A stretch of 64,000 nucleotides of DNA, taken from the NCBI GenBank assembly GCA_001599595.1, contig BCHH01000004.1:193905-257904 (forward strand), read 5' to 3'. Made by a program: the position numbers and the translations under genes. Shown one piece after another: positions 1 through 14,200 of this stretch. Below the pieces are notes generated by a model. That model searched no databases and was not told the DNA's origin. It saw only the letters and a list, made by a program, of their open reading frames with translations. Each line of letters begins with the position of its first letter. Position 1 is the stretch's first letter. Source of the DNA: Beverwykella pulmonaria (Eukaryota; Ascomycota; Dothideomycetes; Pleosporales; Melanommataceae).

Positions 1-83
1 CCTTTGTTTGGGGAACTTTTCATATAAGTAATCTTCTTTTGAGGCATAGATGCAAGCACTCAAGCCTAACATTTACTTTCAAG

Positions 84-3000
84 ATGAAATTATCCACTCT
101 TTTTTTCCAATCGTCATTCATTTTTCCCGCTTTGATTGTTCATGCCGTCGGTCAAGATTTCACAGTCCAAGCAGAGAAGCTGGTAGAATGGAACAGCTGC
201 ACCGATAAACAGAAGCAAGAGGTTAGAGATGCGTGGGATGAAGCCATAGACATTGCATATGTTTCTAGTGGCAAGCTCGAATGGACTTTTCAAGCAGCAA
301 GAGAATTTCTTGGAAATGAGAAAAAGAACGCACCTTATCAAGACACTATCAAAGGTAGAATAAATTTCCCAGAAAATATATGTTGGGCAATTCTGACGGT
401 TAAATAGCTGTTCTCAACAACGCACACACATTTAAACGATCATATTGGTGGAATCCCTCGAATTGGAAAGCTTGGAAAACAGCCATACGCTGCGACGACT
501 TCGACGGGACTTGTAAAAAGTATCCAACCGCTGCAGCATACACCATTAACCCAGGAAAGAGAGATGACCCAAAAAAGAAGGAAGTGACGAAAGACACGAT
601 TGTTATCTGCCCAAAAGTATGGAAGGATAAGCCAACATGTGCAGCAGCTCTCGCAGAATTTGGAAGGCACACAAATCCTTCTAACAACCTTAATGACTTC
701 CAGTGCAGAGGTAAGCTCACTTTTTATGTTGACAATTACTTTCCTATACTAAGTAACGTGCTAATTGGGGATTATCAATAGGTTATGTTATATTGCATGA
801 GCTGTTTCACTTAGATTCTTTATCAAATATATCAAATGGTGGTCACATCAAGGACATTGATATCCGCTACCAGTCTGGCTTCGATCCTGTAGTAAGGTGG
901 TATCCGGCATATACACCAACCCGAACAAAGGTTCTGGCTCTTTGGCCAAATGATGATTTGGGAAAATACATTGTCACAAACGGTAAGGCAGTACTTGTTT
1001 AACAACGACCACCGAGACGCAACTTGCTAATTGGATCATAGCTGATAACCTGGCTCAATACTCGCTCGCACGGTGGGTACAGATAAACCAGAGAATGTAA
1101 GTGCTGATGAATCGTGTTCTTGATCAAGATTACAGTTCTTATAAATATCTAGATATCCTCATCAGCCAAGGCCGGACGGCGTCCCTGACACTACTTATAC
1201 CCCGAGATTCTTTATCGAAAGCGACGATCCCGTCACCATAGACCCTCCTGCGCAGACTGGTATGCCAACATCAACCGAGCCACCCCCTGATCAAATTCTT
1301 GACTGCAACAACAAGGGGCAAATGGAATGGGCCACCGCGCCTTCAATATCTCAACCATTCGCTCAGAGCACAATCGAAAAATTCTGCAACAACATCAACA
1401 GCAAGAACATTGACGGGTTTGACGTGCCAGATGCCACTGGGACAAAGCTCTTTCTAGGAGCCCTCGCTCAAACTGACGATGCTTCGTGTACTGTGTTGAG
1501 AAAGAGAGCGGTATCACCAACCGAATGTAAAGAACAGCTTGGCAAAGTTATCAATGGTTGTGATACAAGCTCAATGAGTAGGAAGTTTGGCGGAATAAGT
1601 GCCACCAAATGCACGGCCTGGATCGTGCACATCAGCGGCCCTCGGGCCGCTGTAAAACAACCAGATGCACCGTGGTCATGTTCTCTATTGGTTGAGAATG
1701 ATTCCTTGGGCTGCGCTTGCACGGATGGTAAAGTGTACCCTATTGTTGATGAAGCTTGTCCCTATGACAAGGCGCCTACGGACCCTCCATCCTCGACACC
1801 AGGACCAGATCCTCGACCATCAATACCTGTTATACTGCCATCAATGCCTGTTGTAATGCCATTGCCGTCCTCAATATCGACTCCTCAAACAACACCGCCT
1901 GCTTCGGCTGCAGGCCAGCAAATTGCGGTGGCGTCATACATTCACCCCCTCGCTGACTCGGCCGCCTGGACTCGGTTGATTGGATACCCAAAGGACAAGG
2001 TGAGCATTTTGGTCGCAAACATCGTCAATGGCCCGGACAATGCGGTGAATGACGATTGGAAGAAGGTCATCGCCGACGCGTCTAGCAAAGGAAAGACGAT
2101 CATTGGCTACGTGCGGACTGGATACCTAGGCGTGAGCGATAAACACTTCAAGACGCGGCTTGGATCCACCGACCTAGCCGACTGGGTCTCCCAGATCGAG
2201 CGAGACGTTGACACGTGGTACCAGCTGTACCCCGGTGACATTGGCGGCATCTTCTTCGACGAGGGCTGGAACGATTGTGGGCCGAACAACATGTATTCGG
2301 AGCTGTACCGTTATATCAACGAGAACACCAAGCGCAAATACCCCAACGCCTTCACCGTGCTCAACCCGGGAGCGACTATGCCCAAGTGCTTTGAGAACAG
2401 CGCCGATACGTTAGTGACATTCGAGAGCAGCTATGACACGTATACGAACAACTACAAGCCAAATGACTGGGCTCCAACTGACCCGCGCAAGATCTGGCAC
2501 ATCATATACAATGTCCCGAAGGCCGAGGTGGCCCGGATCGCTGTGCTAGCGAGCCAGCGCGGCGCCGGCCTGATCGAAATCACTGACGACATCATGTCTA
2601 ATCCGTACGACAATCTACCTGACGATGCATACATGCAGGAGCAAATGAACGCCGTCAGTGGCGGCAGTCCATGGGTTACTGGTCCTTTATCATCCCCTGC
2701 AGGTGGCGGACTCTCAGTCTCGACACCGGGCGGGCTGACAGTTACTACGTCCGAGTACACCTCTGTCAGCCTGAGCTGGTCAGGGGTGGCAAACGCCGCT
2801 GGGTACCAGGTTTATCTCGACGGCACGGCAGCTCTCAGTCTCACGGCAGCGATGACCCGGGTCACCATCGGCAACCTCATTCCAGGAACCTCCAAGTATA
2901 CCTTCGAGGTGACTGCTCTGGGGGATGATGGCAGCGAGTCCGGAAAGTCGAATTTGGTGTCGTCTGGCACCAAGAACCCACCTAACCCGGGCAGGAACGT

Positions 3001-3445
3001 GTTCAACGTCAAAGTGTCGACATCGGCCGCGTCGACCACCTATCAGGCAGACATTGTGGTTCCGTACGCCTTCCTCCGCATTTATGTCTGGGACAGCGAC
3101 CAATATTGTGATTTTGACAAGTCTCCGGGATGGCCGGTCAACTATGCTGTTGCCAACTACGTTTGCACCCACTACATGGTTGAGGGAGAGACGCTGTACC
3201 AATTCACTGGCAAGGTCCCGAGCGGCACCAAGAACGTCCCGTGGTCGTGGGCAACGATGGACGGTAGTGTTCAGGTCGAACAGAATGGCTATACCTACAA
3301 GTGGACCATTCCCATCGGTACTTCGACCACGGACACTAGCAAGTTTGTGATTCAGGCCGAAGGCTACGGACCGAAGACGAACGTCTTCTCGCCGTGCCCA
3401 ACTTGGAGTGGTGGCCCAGACGGCACCGGTCGATACTGCGCCTAG
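84..3445 (+). CDS. Secreted metallopeptidase-like / spherulin-4 / Fn3 multidomain protein
   Basis: Five exons (84-354, 408-710, 782-982, 1042-1096, 1153-3445) join in phase into a 1,040-aa protein. The start at 84 gives a hydrophobic signal peptide (MKLSTLFFQ...). Residues 25-277 resemble deuterolysin-like zincins: HELFH at 197-201 is an HExxH zinc site, and NADN at 258-261 sits where M35-like fungal proteins carry a conserved Asn-Ala-Asp. A middle cysteine-containing region and a Pro/Ser linker lead to a spherulin-4-type TIM-barrel domain (about 533-777), an Fn3 domain (about 803-881) and an unrecognised C-terminal domain (about 893-1040). I infer an extracellular protein acting on host or cell-wall protein and polysaccharide; the substrate is unknown. 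All introns are 53-71 nt with good GT-AG ends, so the fusion is not an annotation artefact caused by missing stops. Two adjacent genes fused by a wrong intron call is the main alternative, but exon 5 has no own start with a signal peptide. Confidence 0.75.
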
Positions 3446-5907
3446 ACGTAAGGTCTCATTGCCCACCAGCATCACAAGGCAGTAGAGGCCAGGGACAGCC
3501 GCAGCCCTAATACTACGGTGATTTTGCGGCTGCGCGGGTCTGGAAATGGGCAACTGCTTGGAGAAATAGATACGGAAATTAGACTGAGATAGACGTATTA
3601 GACATGAAGTTAAATTATGATTTAGAGTTTGCATCTTGGTAGTCGGCCAGGTTGCAATCTAGAGCGTCAACTATCTGGCTTATTATAGTAATATGATCAA
3701 CTAGACCTTCCACCCCAATAACGACTTCTCGAGTGACTATAAACTCCCGACAGAACAGCAGAGAATCTCTACAGCGAGATGTGTATAGTAGACTTGGGAT
3801 TTCTAGGTAGAGGGAGAAAGAACTAGTCCGGCTTGCGACATCCTACCGTATCTGCCAGGAGTATCTTTGCACTATCGTCTGCAGTACTCCGTAAAAGGAA
3901 ATAGAATGGATAGATATCAGCGAGGAGCAAACCTCAATCCTGTCGACGTTGAACGACGATAAACCTCATCTTGAGCGGCCCGGATTTTCTCCGCCTCTTG
4001 TATACACAATATGTCCTCCCGTAGGACAGTCAAGCAGATCTTCTGTATTAGCAAAAGGATCGGCTATACTCTGCTCAACCCTACTGTATTTACTAGCAGG
4101 GCTTTCACACCTGCCAAAGACCGACCTCCTTGAGACGTATTCTTGTTATACTCCTTGGCTGCGTTCACATGCAGTAGGCCCCGCTGTCAAGAGACACTAC
4201 CTTACGATCGTTTGATGGCATCGATTATATTTGTCGATACCCACCAACTGCATTTTCATCACTCAACAACTCTGTCTACAGCACAGGCAACGTTTTAAAC
4301 ATTCAATTACCCAAGTCGAGCATTAGGAACACAGGCCCATTTTGCCCCACGCTGTCCTAATACATCTGCCAGGAGGCATCAGTAGTAGCAGTAGCAATAC
4401 CAGTAACATGACGGTTTTTGTTTCCAAAAACCTTCTTTAGCCTTTCTCTCCTACAACATCTTGGACTTTACACACCCAGACCTCCCTCCACTCCCATTCC
4501 ACACCCGAGACTCATTCTCCCTCGTCCGAATTCCTCTTTCCAGTCTTCGCCAACCTGACCCTAGGGTTGCGGAACGGGGAGCGAAGGATCAAAAGCTGTT
4601 CCCACAGAAAAGGCACACAACAATCCAGGGGTGGTAGAAAACGCCACCGCGTGAATTACCCCTTGGAGCTTGCATCTCCTAAGCGAGACAGACGTTAGGC
4701 ACATACCGGTTCCATGAGAGTCAAACTTAAATTTCTTTTCCCTCTTCTGCCAACTCCGAAACTCAAGATCACGAGAAGAAAGTTGCCGCGGTTGAGTTCG
4801 TGACGAGAAGCCATGATCGATATTGAAACCCAAAAGGCACGACCTCTATTCCGTGCCCCTGACCATCGAACGCAAATCCCCACATGCTTACCTTGCACCA
4901 GGGCATAGCCCTCGCAATCACCTTTCCACCCTCTCGTACAAGCAGGGAATCTACAAATACATTCTCACATCTGAAACAATGCATCCATCAGGGGCAAAAC
5001 CCAAGCCCAAACCAGGCCCCCACACAAGGAAACACGAGCCGAACTGCCCTCTCACTCCACAACCTCATCTCCCCTTCAACCACACGTTTTCGTCAGTCTC
5101 AAGTACACATCAGCGCCGGAGATCATCCAAATCCAAATCTAAATAATACCTAAAATATCAATACCGGTTTGATACGCGCATGGATTTATCGGGATAAACG
5201 CGTGTGCTGTTGGGATTTGAATAAAGCGCATGAGTCGCTGACGTCGGCGATAGATTGTGTAGTTATGTTGAATGTGACGTGGGCGAGCCAAGCGACGGCA
5301 AGATGAGTCCGAATTATTTATTGAGACTATGAAGGCATGAAGGTGCAGGGTTAAGAGGGTGGTGAACGTACCCCACAGCGACATACTAGAATGGCAGGAA
5401 TAAGCGAATCTCCAAACGTTCCACCAATGAGAATACACCACTCTAATCACTTCAAATGCTTCGCAATGGAATGTAAAGAGCACAAGTATTGTCATGTGCA
5501 CAGGTCTTCGAAGCGGCCTATCGCGCTCCCCGACCATTGAATTTAATATTACACTAGCATTGATGACATCCCATTCGGCATCTCTCCCTGGATCCGAATC
5601 TGTAAATCAGCGCGTTGAATATACTGGAAATAATTCAGGTTGCCCTGGCATCTCTACTGTCTGCCCGGAACCTAACCCAAGTGTGCCGTGTACGCTGTCG
5701 GCAATCCAGAGGATGGAAAACAAAAACGCCTAAAGATGCTGATATATGATGCAAGCAGAAATGCGGGCTTGAGAAATCGACCAGCGTTCATAAAAAGAAA
5801 ATCCGACCCAATGCAATGCACGCTTGAACGCAGTTCAATAAAATATAAAAAAGATATGGGAACGAGGAAATATGTGTACAGGAACGCAGGTAAAAAGAAT
5901 GCCAGTA
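3446..5907. other. Gene-free stretch between convergent genes
   Basis: About 2.5 kb between the 3' ends of the multidomain secreted protein and the cyclin gene. Only short ORFs of low-complexity or basic composition occur, on both strands, and none shows a family signature or a convincing intron chain. 3' UTRs are expected at both ends. Confidence 0.5.
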
Positions 5908-7831
5908 TTAGCGACGGAAGACTGGCTGCTGGGGAATGGGCAGCTGGTTGTACTGGTGTGTCTCGGGCCACGCGCCATGGTCCATGTATGGTAACGGACC
6001 CGCCCGACGTTCAGTCGTAGGTCGCCCCAAAGGTTGATACTGCATTTGATCGTATCCAATATTGCGAGCGGCATCGTACATCGATGTCGAGGGAGGAGGC
6101 ACCAAGAGCGTCTGCACTGTGCGAACTGGTCGATAGGGCGATTGCCGTTGGTTGAGGAAATACGAGGGCGACAATTGTCTTTGGTTCGACGGCGGAAAAG
6201 AAGCACTAACCGGCGAGGAGCCGGCAGAAGGTGGATAGGGGCTGACTTGGCGAGATCGGTCACCTGCTGTCGGCGTGTGAGACTGCGGGAAGGAAGGTGC
6301 AGCGGTAGATGTGGGTGTGCCAAATGGTTGCTTCCATTGGACTGGCGGCGGGTATACCATAGCCATGGATCGACCACTCGGCGTGGGCAGAGGAAGTTCC
6401 GACCAGCTGTGAACTTGGACAGGCGGGGTTTGTTGTGGGGCTGGAATTGATAGACTTGGAAGGGGTGGCAATCGGTTCATGGATGGAAGAGACTCGAATG
6501 ATCGATTAACTGGGGTCTGAAGCGTGGGAATCAAGGGAGCATTGCTATATGGCCCAGGGGCAAACCCGTAAGCCAGTCTCTTTGGTGCGGGCTCAGCGCC
6601 ATGATCTGCGCTTCGTTTGCGTTGCACAATGGGGCCGAGTTCCGGAAGAGTGCCAATCGGGGATACGACAGTTGACGTAGCCTGAGGCTGGAGAAGCGGC
6701 GTGTTGGAGAATTGCGAGTGGCTTGGCGAGTACATCATGGTCGAGGGGGGTGAAGCCTGTTGCGAGGTTGGAGGTGAAGGGACAAAGCCTTGAGGAACTT
6801 GGAGAGTCGGAGCCGGTCCACTGATTGGGCTAATGGCGCTGGAGACGGGCATCCTCGACGCACGCTCGAAATACGTGCCAAATTTGCCAAGAACGGCGTG
6901 CCAGTCTTCCCACTTCTTCTGCGACGTGAAGAGGCTGTACCTCATGTTACTAAGAAATTCCACTTCCATGATATGCACCTCTTGCACCGAAATGCCCGAC
7001 ACCTCAGCCCATGTCTTGTTCGTATACGTGTTGTCGTCCAGAAATTTGTTGCCTAGCATCAAGGCTACTGTCAAAAGCCGATACTCGCTGCCTGGCTTCC
7101 CCTTCACCGTGGGATTGGTCAGCTTCAGTCTATAGATGAACAATAGTGCCAATAGGATAACATTCTGCGCCACCTGTGTCGTCGTCAGGATTGTTGTCAC
7201 CCATTTCCTGAAACCGGTAGTTGGGATGGCGTCTGGTACAAGGGATTGGATCGGGAGTCGAGGCGAGCTGGCGTCCAAGACCTGTTTGAGAGTAGAGGAG
7301 CTTTCAAACCAGAAAAGGCAAGTCACCTGGAAGACATTAGCTGGTGGCTTCATTTACTTGACAATTCCAACTTACTTCTGCTGCCAATTGCGGGAGTCCC
7401 TCCTGAGGGGCGCTGATTGTAGAGGGTATTCTGAGATTTGGCGATATGGTCCACTTCTTCCGCGATTGCTGAGCCATGTCCTGAGATGATGAAGACTGCG
7501 TTGGTCTTTGAGATGCGGGACTTTTTTGGGTTGTGACTGTCCTCGAGTTGCCTATTGCGGGCAGCTGATAGCCATACTCGTGACCGGCTCCCTCGTGAGG
7601 GGGTAAGGACACAACTCTCACCGCTGAGGTCACTGTATCGGACGGTGGAGTGAGGGGCGGTCGGGGAGTAGTCCTCAGCACATCATGCTCATGCCCAGGG
7701 TTGATTCTGGGAACTGGTAGCTGCATGTGGCGGGCCGAGTCGAACTTCTGGGAAGCTCGGGAGGGAGAGTAGAAGTCGAGAGAACGCTCCCGCGGAATGG
7801 CGTGCGGCATTGGGTGCGGAAGTTGGAGCAT
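5908..7831 (-). CDS. Pho85-type cyclin (Clg1-like)
   Basis: Two exons (7831-7376 and 7326-5908) separated by a 49-nt intron with a gtaagt donor give a 624-aa protein in phase. After a disordered Ser/Pro/Gln-rich N-terminus of about 150 residues comes a cyclin box (about 155-310). It contains the helix stretch LLALLFIYRLK, the NKFLDDNTYTNKTW segment and LSNMRYSLF, typical of Pho80/Pcl-type cyclins that activate the kinase Pho85. The long Pro/Ser-rich tail, ending in a conserved-looking YQPLGRPTTERR segment, resembles Clg1 proteins of filamentous fungi. The role would be nuclear or cytoplasmic kinase targeting in nutrient or cell-cycle control. The cyclin box is certain; the Clg1 subgroup is less so. 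The upstream region is exceptionally long (about 8.5 kb without another gene). Confidence 0.8.
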
Positions 7832-10800
7832 TGGAGAAGCGGGACCGGTGAGTGCGTGGAGGGCGAGGGGGAGGTGGTGAAGGTGAGGTTGACGTCTTCA
7901 GCGCGGCTTCACCGGCATGGGCGAGGCGGGGTGCTTAATGCTCCTAGACTTTGTTTGCACTGCTCTCCTTCACAGCATTGCCACAGGGTGGAATGGTCCT
8001 ACGGTGGGGTCGGAGTGCTTGGATCGGGCAAGCAAGGAGACGGCGGTGGTTGTTGGCGGTATGCTCTGTAGCAAATAGCTGAGCCAATGGTTACAACGTT
8101 GCTTCCGGGGAGTTTTCAGTTGGGTGCAGTAGAGAGCAGAGACTCAATGAAAGGGTGTGGGCGACGGTGACAATAAAGAGAGGCAAGCGCGGAGGAGCAG
8201 CGGACTGGGCAATGAAGCCGCGGTCTGCTGGTGGTCTTTTGGACTCGCGGTGCTAGGCCGAGTGCGGGCTGGGGTGCCCGTGCGATTGTATGGAAGTAAC
8301 GCAGCGGTGCAGATTGTCGGCGGGCCGCTCGCTGCTTGCGCAGGCATGGCTTGGGGCCGTTGGGTTGTGATAAAACATAATTCACGACTCCGTGAAGGCG
8401 CGGGAGGTTCCAGGCAAGGGGACAAGCGGTACGGACGCCCCAAGAGGCTGATCCAGAAGGAGAAGCCGCCAGCAGCTTCTGACATCAACCGCGCCTGCGC
8501 AGCCGGGGCCGCACGGGCAGGGCCAGGATTGCACCGTGAGGGGAGAGGCAGTCGCTGTCCGCGGCGGGTTAATTATGGGACATAGCGCCCGGGCGACGAC
8601 GCGCACCGCACGCACGAAGCAAGCACAGGCGGGGTGTGTGGGCGTGGGTTGCAAGCAGCGGATGCATCATGGATGGATGGGACGGCGGGTGGATGGCGGC
8701 GGCGTGATGGGCTCGCGGATTGAATCATGGATGCGCGAGGCCAGGCTAGCATTCACCCAGCCGGCTCTCCATGAGGGCGAGGCCAAGGCAACTGGCACGT
8801 CTGATGAGCGTCCGTTTGCTGCATAACCGTCATGGATAGGGTTCTCAGCCCTCCCGCGACGTCCTCTCCGTCGTCATGGGATTTGATTATTCACGACCGG
8901 CCACCGCCATCTGACCCGCAGCGCCCACACACAAGCGACAACACCACACGCAACCCCGTCGTGTCATTTAGAGACTCCAGCAGGGCCGTTGCCGCGCTTG
9001 TCCCGATGCGCCCGCCTCACTGCATCGACTTGTTGCGCCTCTCTGCCAGCTCCCTGATTGCACCGGAGCGGCTGGGCAAGCAAACAGGCTGGTGCAAAGA
9101 CACCCCTGGCAGAAAGCAGCACGACGGTGCTTCGTAGCGCTGTGAGAGTCCTGTGGGCATCGTGCTGGTTGGAGCATCAATAGCAAAAGTCATGCACGGC
9201 CTGCCTGCGCCGCCATCACCAACCTCGCAACCTAACTCTAAGCGTGGTCTTGTTGCGGCGCCGCCTCAGCAGCGTCACCGACTGCGGTTATTGGCTGGCC
9301 CGCGGCGGTGCGGTGCGCTCAGCCATCCTCCACTCTTGAGTCCTTCCTTACTAAGAAGAGTCGTCGCCAGCGCGATGGCAAACGTGAGCGAGATCCCTTG
9401 CGCAGCAGCACGGCCTGCTGCACCCGGCCAAGGCGGAGCACACACACACACACGCACGCACACAAGGCCACTCAAACCACATTACTGCCACCAGAATCCC
9501 ACGACACCGGCCCTGCCAGTGTCGAGTTTTGTATCTAGCAATACCCGCAAGCGGCATCAGTTTAGCATGAGAGAAGCAAGACTCCACGGATAGGACTGTC
9601 TAGGCCAACATCGCCGAGCAGGCGATGGCGCAGCTGGCGACTCACAGCCGACACGCTCTTCAGTGTCGGCGGGCGGTCTGGAATGGCATTTCGTGCGTGC
9701 ATCATTCCGCTCATGCCGTGTTTGATTTGCTGCAAATTTTACTAGGCCGTTCGCGGCACCATTTCACTGCAGCACAAGCGCTCCTAAAAGCACAAAGCAG
9801 AACGCTGATGCACCACCAACACCGCGACTCTGCGGTGTCTCCGCCAGGTATCAGGACGTCGATACGAGAGCATCACGCCCGCCATGGCTCGCTGCTTTGC
9901 CCTAGGCACTGTCTTACCCTAACCATCGTGTAATTCCGAGCCCGAACCCTGTCCAACGCGAACTTGTTGCGGGCTGAGGTGCAAAATGTGCTGATCATGG
10001 AATCCTCTGCTGCAAATTATTTGCATCCTGTGAGAGCCTCCCAATAAAAGTCGCCAATGGCCGCGAGCATCCTTCGGGCGCGGTCCTTTCCGGCCAATCA
10101 GCTGCCCGCCTCGCCCGGCGCTAGAGCGACATTTCACGGCGTCGCTGAGGCCAGATTGTGCCGTTCCAAGTTGAGGCAATCTGCACCGCAGGACCGCCTT
10201 CTCAGCGCCCTGGCGAAACACGTATCGACGTATCCATACCCACGCCTCTCTGCACACTTTCCAAGTCGACACCGTCACTTCCGGCCCTGCTTGGAGAGCA
10301 CATAGAGCAAGGCTAGGGTTCGCGGCTTTGTTTCCACCTGTCCTGCCGCCGTGATTGCAGGCCGGACACGGCCAATTTGCAAACGCATGTCGACGCTTGA
10401 CGCCCAAGGGGTGTGAAATGCAACCGCTTCGCAGCCGTCGCCCGCGGTTCCAGTGCCAGCCAACAAAACCGTCGTGGATTATTGCTTTTCGAGTCGGCAT
10501 GCCACTTGGGTCCCTGCCAATTGATAGTGCAACCGTGACGGGGCCAGAGTAATGCATTTGAAAGCACGCGCAAGGGCGCCACAGCAGCGAGGGACCAAAG
10601 GGATGATGTTGTGTGCCTTTGTCGGCGGCGTGATCCATTTGGGTTCCGGAAAAAGCTTCACCGATATGTGGAGCGACCACCGAAGCGCGAGACAACTCGC
10701 CCCTTCTATGGGACCTATTGGACGCTGACCGCTCCACAATCGGCCCGTAATGTAATACGAAACATCCACGTAATCATGGCGAGATCAACGCACGGGATAT

Positions 10801-11227
10801 CCTCCAACGTCAATTGGTGCTCCGTACAATTTCAACGGTGTATACGAACCTTACGCTACGCTAAAGTACGTGTTGGATTGCGAAACTGGAGCTCATCCAC
10901 CTACTCATCGGGCCAAACACCTACCTCACCTTGATTTTCACAAGGGAGACAGTAATCTCAAACCCAGTCCGCTCCGCCAATATTCATCTACAGAAATCTC
11001 TCTCAAAGTTTGCAGCCGTTTCCACGGATTACGAATCTAAAACGCGGACGACTCACACTGTCACCGGCGGCATTGGGTTCGCTGTACTGGTTGATCACAA
11101 GCATCATCCATCACATCCCGTATTTAACGTCTCTCTGCACAGCCAGTTCACCCTTAAATTCAATCTCTGCATGCTTTGGCTACGAAGGATACGACAAATT
11201 GTCTTCGGTCAACCGCGTAGAATACGG

Positions 11228-11246
11228 AAAAAAAAAAAAAAAAAAA
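11228..11246 (+). repeat. Poly-A tract (19 A)
   Basis: Nineteen consecutive A residues followed by a short T run. No target-site duplication or SINE-like body was recognised beside it. Confidence 0.9.
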
Positions 11247-14200
11247 TTTTTAAACGGAGCTTGAGAGTTGATAGAATGTATCTAGGATGTAGCGCGCGTT
11301 CAGCGTTCAAATTTGAGGATAGTCTTGCAATAGTCTTTGTTGAAGGCCACTTTGCTTACTCCATGTCGAAAGGGGAAATTCAATACATTACTTAGAATAC
11401 AATACAAACGAGGGGCAAATACGGCTGCAACCCCTCTCCTCACACATCATGTGCAGCCCACACAGGCAATTGCGAGTGGTGGCGAGTCGAGTCGTTGGCG
11501 TGAGACGGAGCTAGGCTGTATCTGGAAGCATTATCAGTTGCTCCCACGGCGCGCCGCGCTGAGACGTACCGCGCCTTGGATGGTCGACGCGTACACGGCA
11601 CCACTGGTCGCTGATTTATTATTGTCGTTTCTCGCCATGCGAAGGCCTTTGGAGCCATGCCACTCATTGAGGCGTCGTGACACACTGCTCCTGAATGGTC
11701 GAAGACAAGCTGTGGATGTGAAAACTCTATCGAAACCCATGGAAGACAGCAACTCTTGCCCTCGCCACTTTGTTATGTGTCAATTTACGCCCCCAAGTGG
11801 ATCTGCTTGCGAGATAGGAAACAGTTTGATGAGAGAAGGCAGTTCCGGGTAATAGATCACAATTGTTCCGCTCTTCGCTGAAGGAATGTGGAGCAGCAGA
11901 CCGCAGTCCGGATCCACCACCGTCCTAAGAGCTCGCTCTTGGTTTACACGCACCACCCCTGCTTCGATTTGAATGTTGTTTGAGAAGCGGCAAGGCTGTG
12001 AACACGGCCACTTTGTTTGCACCCCTGCTGCTTCTTTCCAGAGTTGCGACTGTGGCGAGCCAACTTCGGCTGCATCTCACGAAAACGACACTGGGCTGGA
12101 CCGAGTTTAGCCCTCACCCTCTGCATCCCACTTGCCCCCGCTTCTCTGCAAAAAGTAGTGTAAGACGGCCCCAACGAATGAGGAGGGCAACGCCACGCAT
12201 CAGAGAAAATAGTTAGCAGGTCCCAGATCCAAGGCCACCCATCACCGGTCTGATGGATCGTGACTTTGTTCTGGTACCCTGACACATCAGAGGATCTCGT
12301 ACCGCCATTGTGTCATTATCCTCTAAGAAGCAGCCACTTTGACCGAAAATCTTCTTGTACGAAGCACAACCTGACTGTGCCGACGTGGTGGATGTACTCT
12401 GGGCGCGCGGGGCACATATTGCAGACGAGACACGGTCAGCTTGCGCATCCACACTCGAGATAGCAAGAGCAATATTGGCCTGCGAGGGCTCCTTTTCCGA
12501 ATCCACCAAGGAGCAGCGTGGGCATTTAGTCGCCCGCGCCCATGCACAGCTGACCGAACCGAGGAAGTGCGCCTGTAATTTGTATCCCGACGATGCTGGT
12601 CCTGTCACGGAGGACGGCTGGTCGTCGCGGTGAACATCAACCTTGGAGGCTTGATGGATGGAGATACGCCACGCGTTTTAGCTTTTTGATAGCCTCGCCG
12701 AGGATGCAAGCATCTGAGTGGGAGGGGGCAGTTGTTGGCGACCAGCCTCTTTTGTGTGACCAAAAAGCCGTGTTTCCAGTTTTCTTGCCGATGTGTGTGG
12801 TGTGTGTTCACCAAACACTATTTCGGCCCCCGCTCCATCGATATCGCCAAATACCCACTACCCTTGGAAGACTAACTGAATCATGTGGTGCCTTGCTTTG
12901 TCGCCAGGATGCTGGCGAGACGCTTCCGCAAAACGCAGAACGACCCACGCTTCCTCTTCTGCTCCCAAATCAGTGATGATGATCTGTCACTTTCCAAGCA
13001 CGACTGTGAGCGGCGTTGCCTTCGCCTGACATGAGAGCCAATGGACTCATGCAAGGTCGTCAAGGCAGACGACCATTCTTCTCACACCACATTGGGCGCC
13101 TTGCATCCAAAGTCATAACGAGAGCCGAACTGGACACCGATGCAGCTAATCACCCTGGCCCAGCGACACCACATCGATGTCGTACACCCTGGGTTCGATC
13201 TATCGTGTCATTGCCACTCCTCTTCTCCGTGGACAATCATTTACCATCACACAACAATTCTCAGCCCTTCTTGGACCGCTTCAAAGTATGCAACGGGTAT
13301 ATATGCTGCCTGAATGCGGCACCCTCCGTCACCTGCACAAGGGTCTAGGATAGGATGATAATGCCAGACGCAGTCATGGATTTGGCTGACTTGCCCACCA
13401 CCAGGCAAACTGTGTAGCGCGAGCAGATAATCCCCTCAAAAGCAAGATGCCGCAGGCAGCCGTGGTCTCGAGCTTGAAAATGTTTCACTGGCTCGCACAA
13501 ATGGGGTGCACCGGCATGGCACCTTTTCCAACCACCGATGTGCCTCTTGGTCCACGATGAAGGTCTGCATGTTTCGTAAAACGCTTTTGCTTGAATCCGT
13601 ATCTTTCGCGTCGGTTGCTTCATTTTGCTGGCTTGCTTTTCATGATTCGTTGGCCAGCAAGCCCGGTCCCGCGTTTTGAGTCACGGTTCTAGAATATCTC
13701 AAGTGTCGTGACAGGAATCCTTTCCTCGCTTGAAGCCCGCGTCTTCCGGCTCCACATGAACATATTTCTTACTTTTACGTTGCCCCTGATCAGACAATGT
13801 TCTCTTTGCAACCCCGCGGGATATCCACATCCGGTCACATGCTTTCCTTTACCATCTGCAGAACCGAGCATTGGGCTGTCTCTACTACCCTTTCGTTGGC
13901 CTTGCCATGAGAGTACGAGGTGCCACCATCCGGCTGAATCTGTTTCGGAAATGGATCCTAAAGAGCCATGCGCATCGGGCAAAGGACGTGTTAATAGGGT
14001 CTTACTAAATGACCGAGACGCCAAGGTATCCCAGAGCATTTGACTGCAGCATTATCCTTCGAGTCGGGTCTCAGCAGTATTGAACCACCTTCCGCATCGC
14101 ACACCCAACCTGCGACATAACCCGAACGATATGAATCCGCAACACTTTGCAAATCTTCCATCCTACCATGGACGCATCACGAATTTCATTATTCACAATG

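Noticed and set aside
1000..1262. Splitting the first gene into a peptidase gene and a spherulin gene
   Set aside because: Two introns with good signals keep one frame across the region, and the downstream part has no own signal peptide.
9919..10737. 272-codon minus-strand ORF
   Set aside because: Composition is Arg/Cys/Trp/His-rich as in a GC-rich shadow frame, no domain or signal is visible, and other open frames overlap it on both strands.
11337..11852. 171-codon plus-strand ORF
   Set aside because: No recognisable motif, no intron chain, and equally long frames on the other strand.
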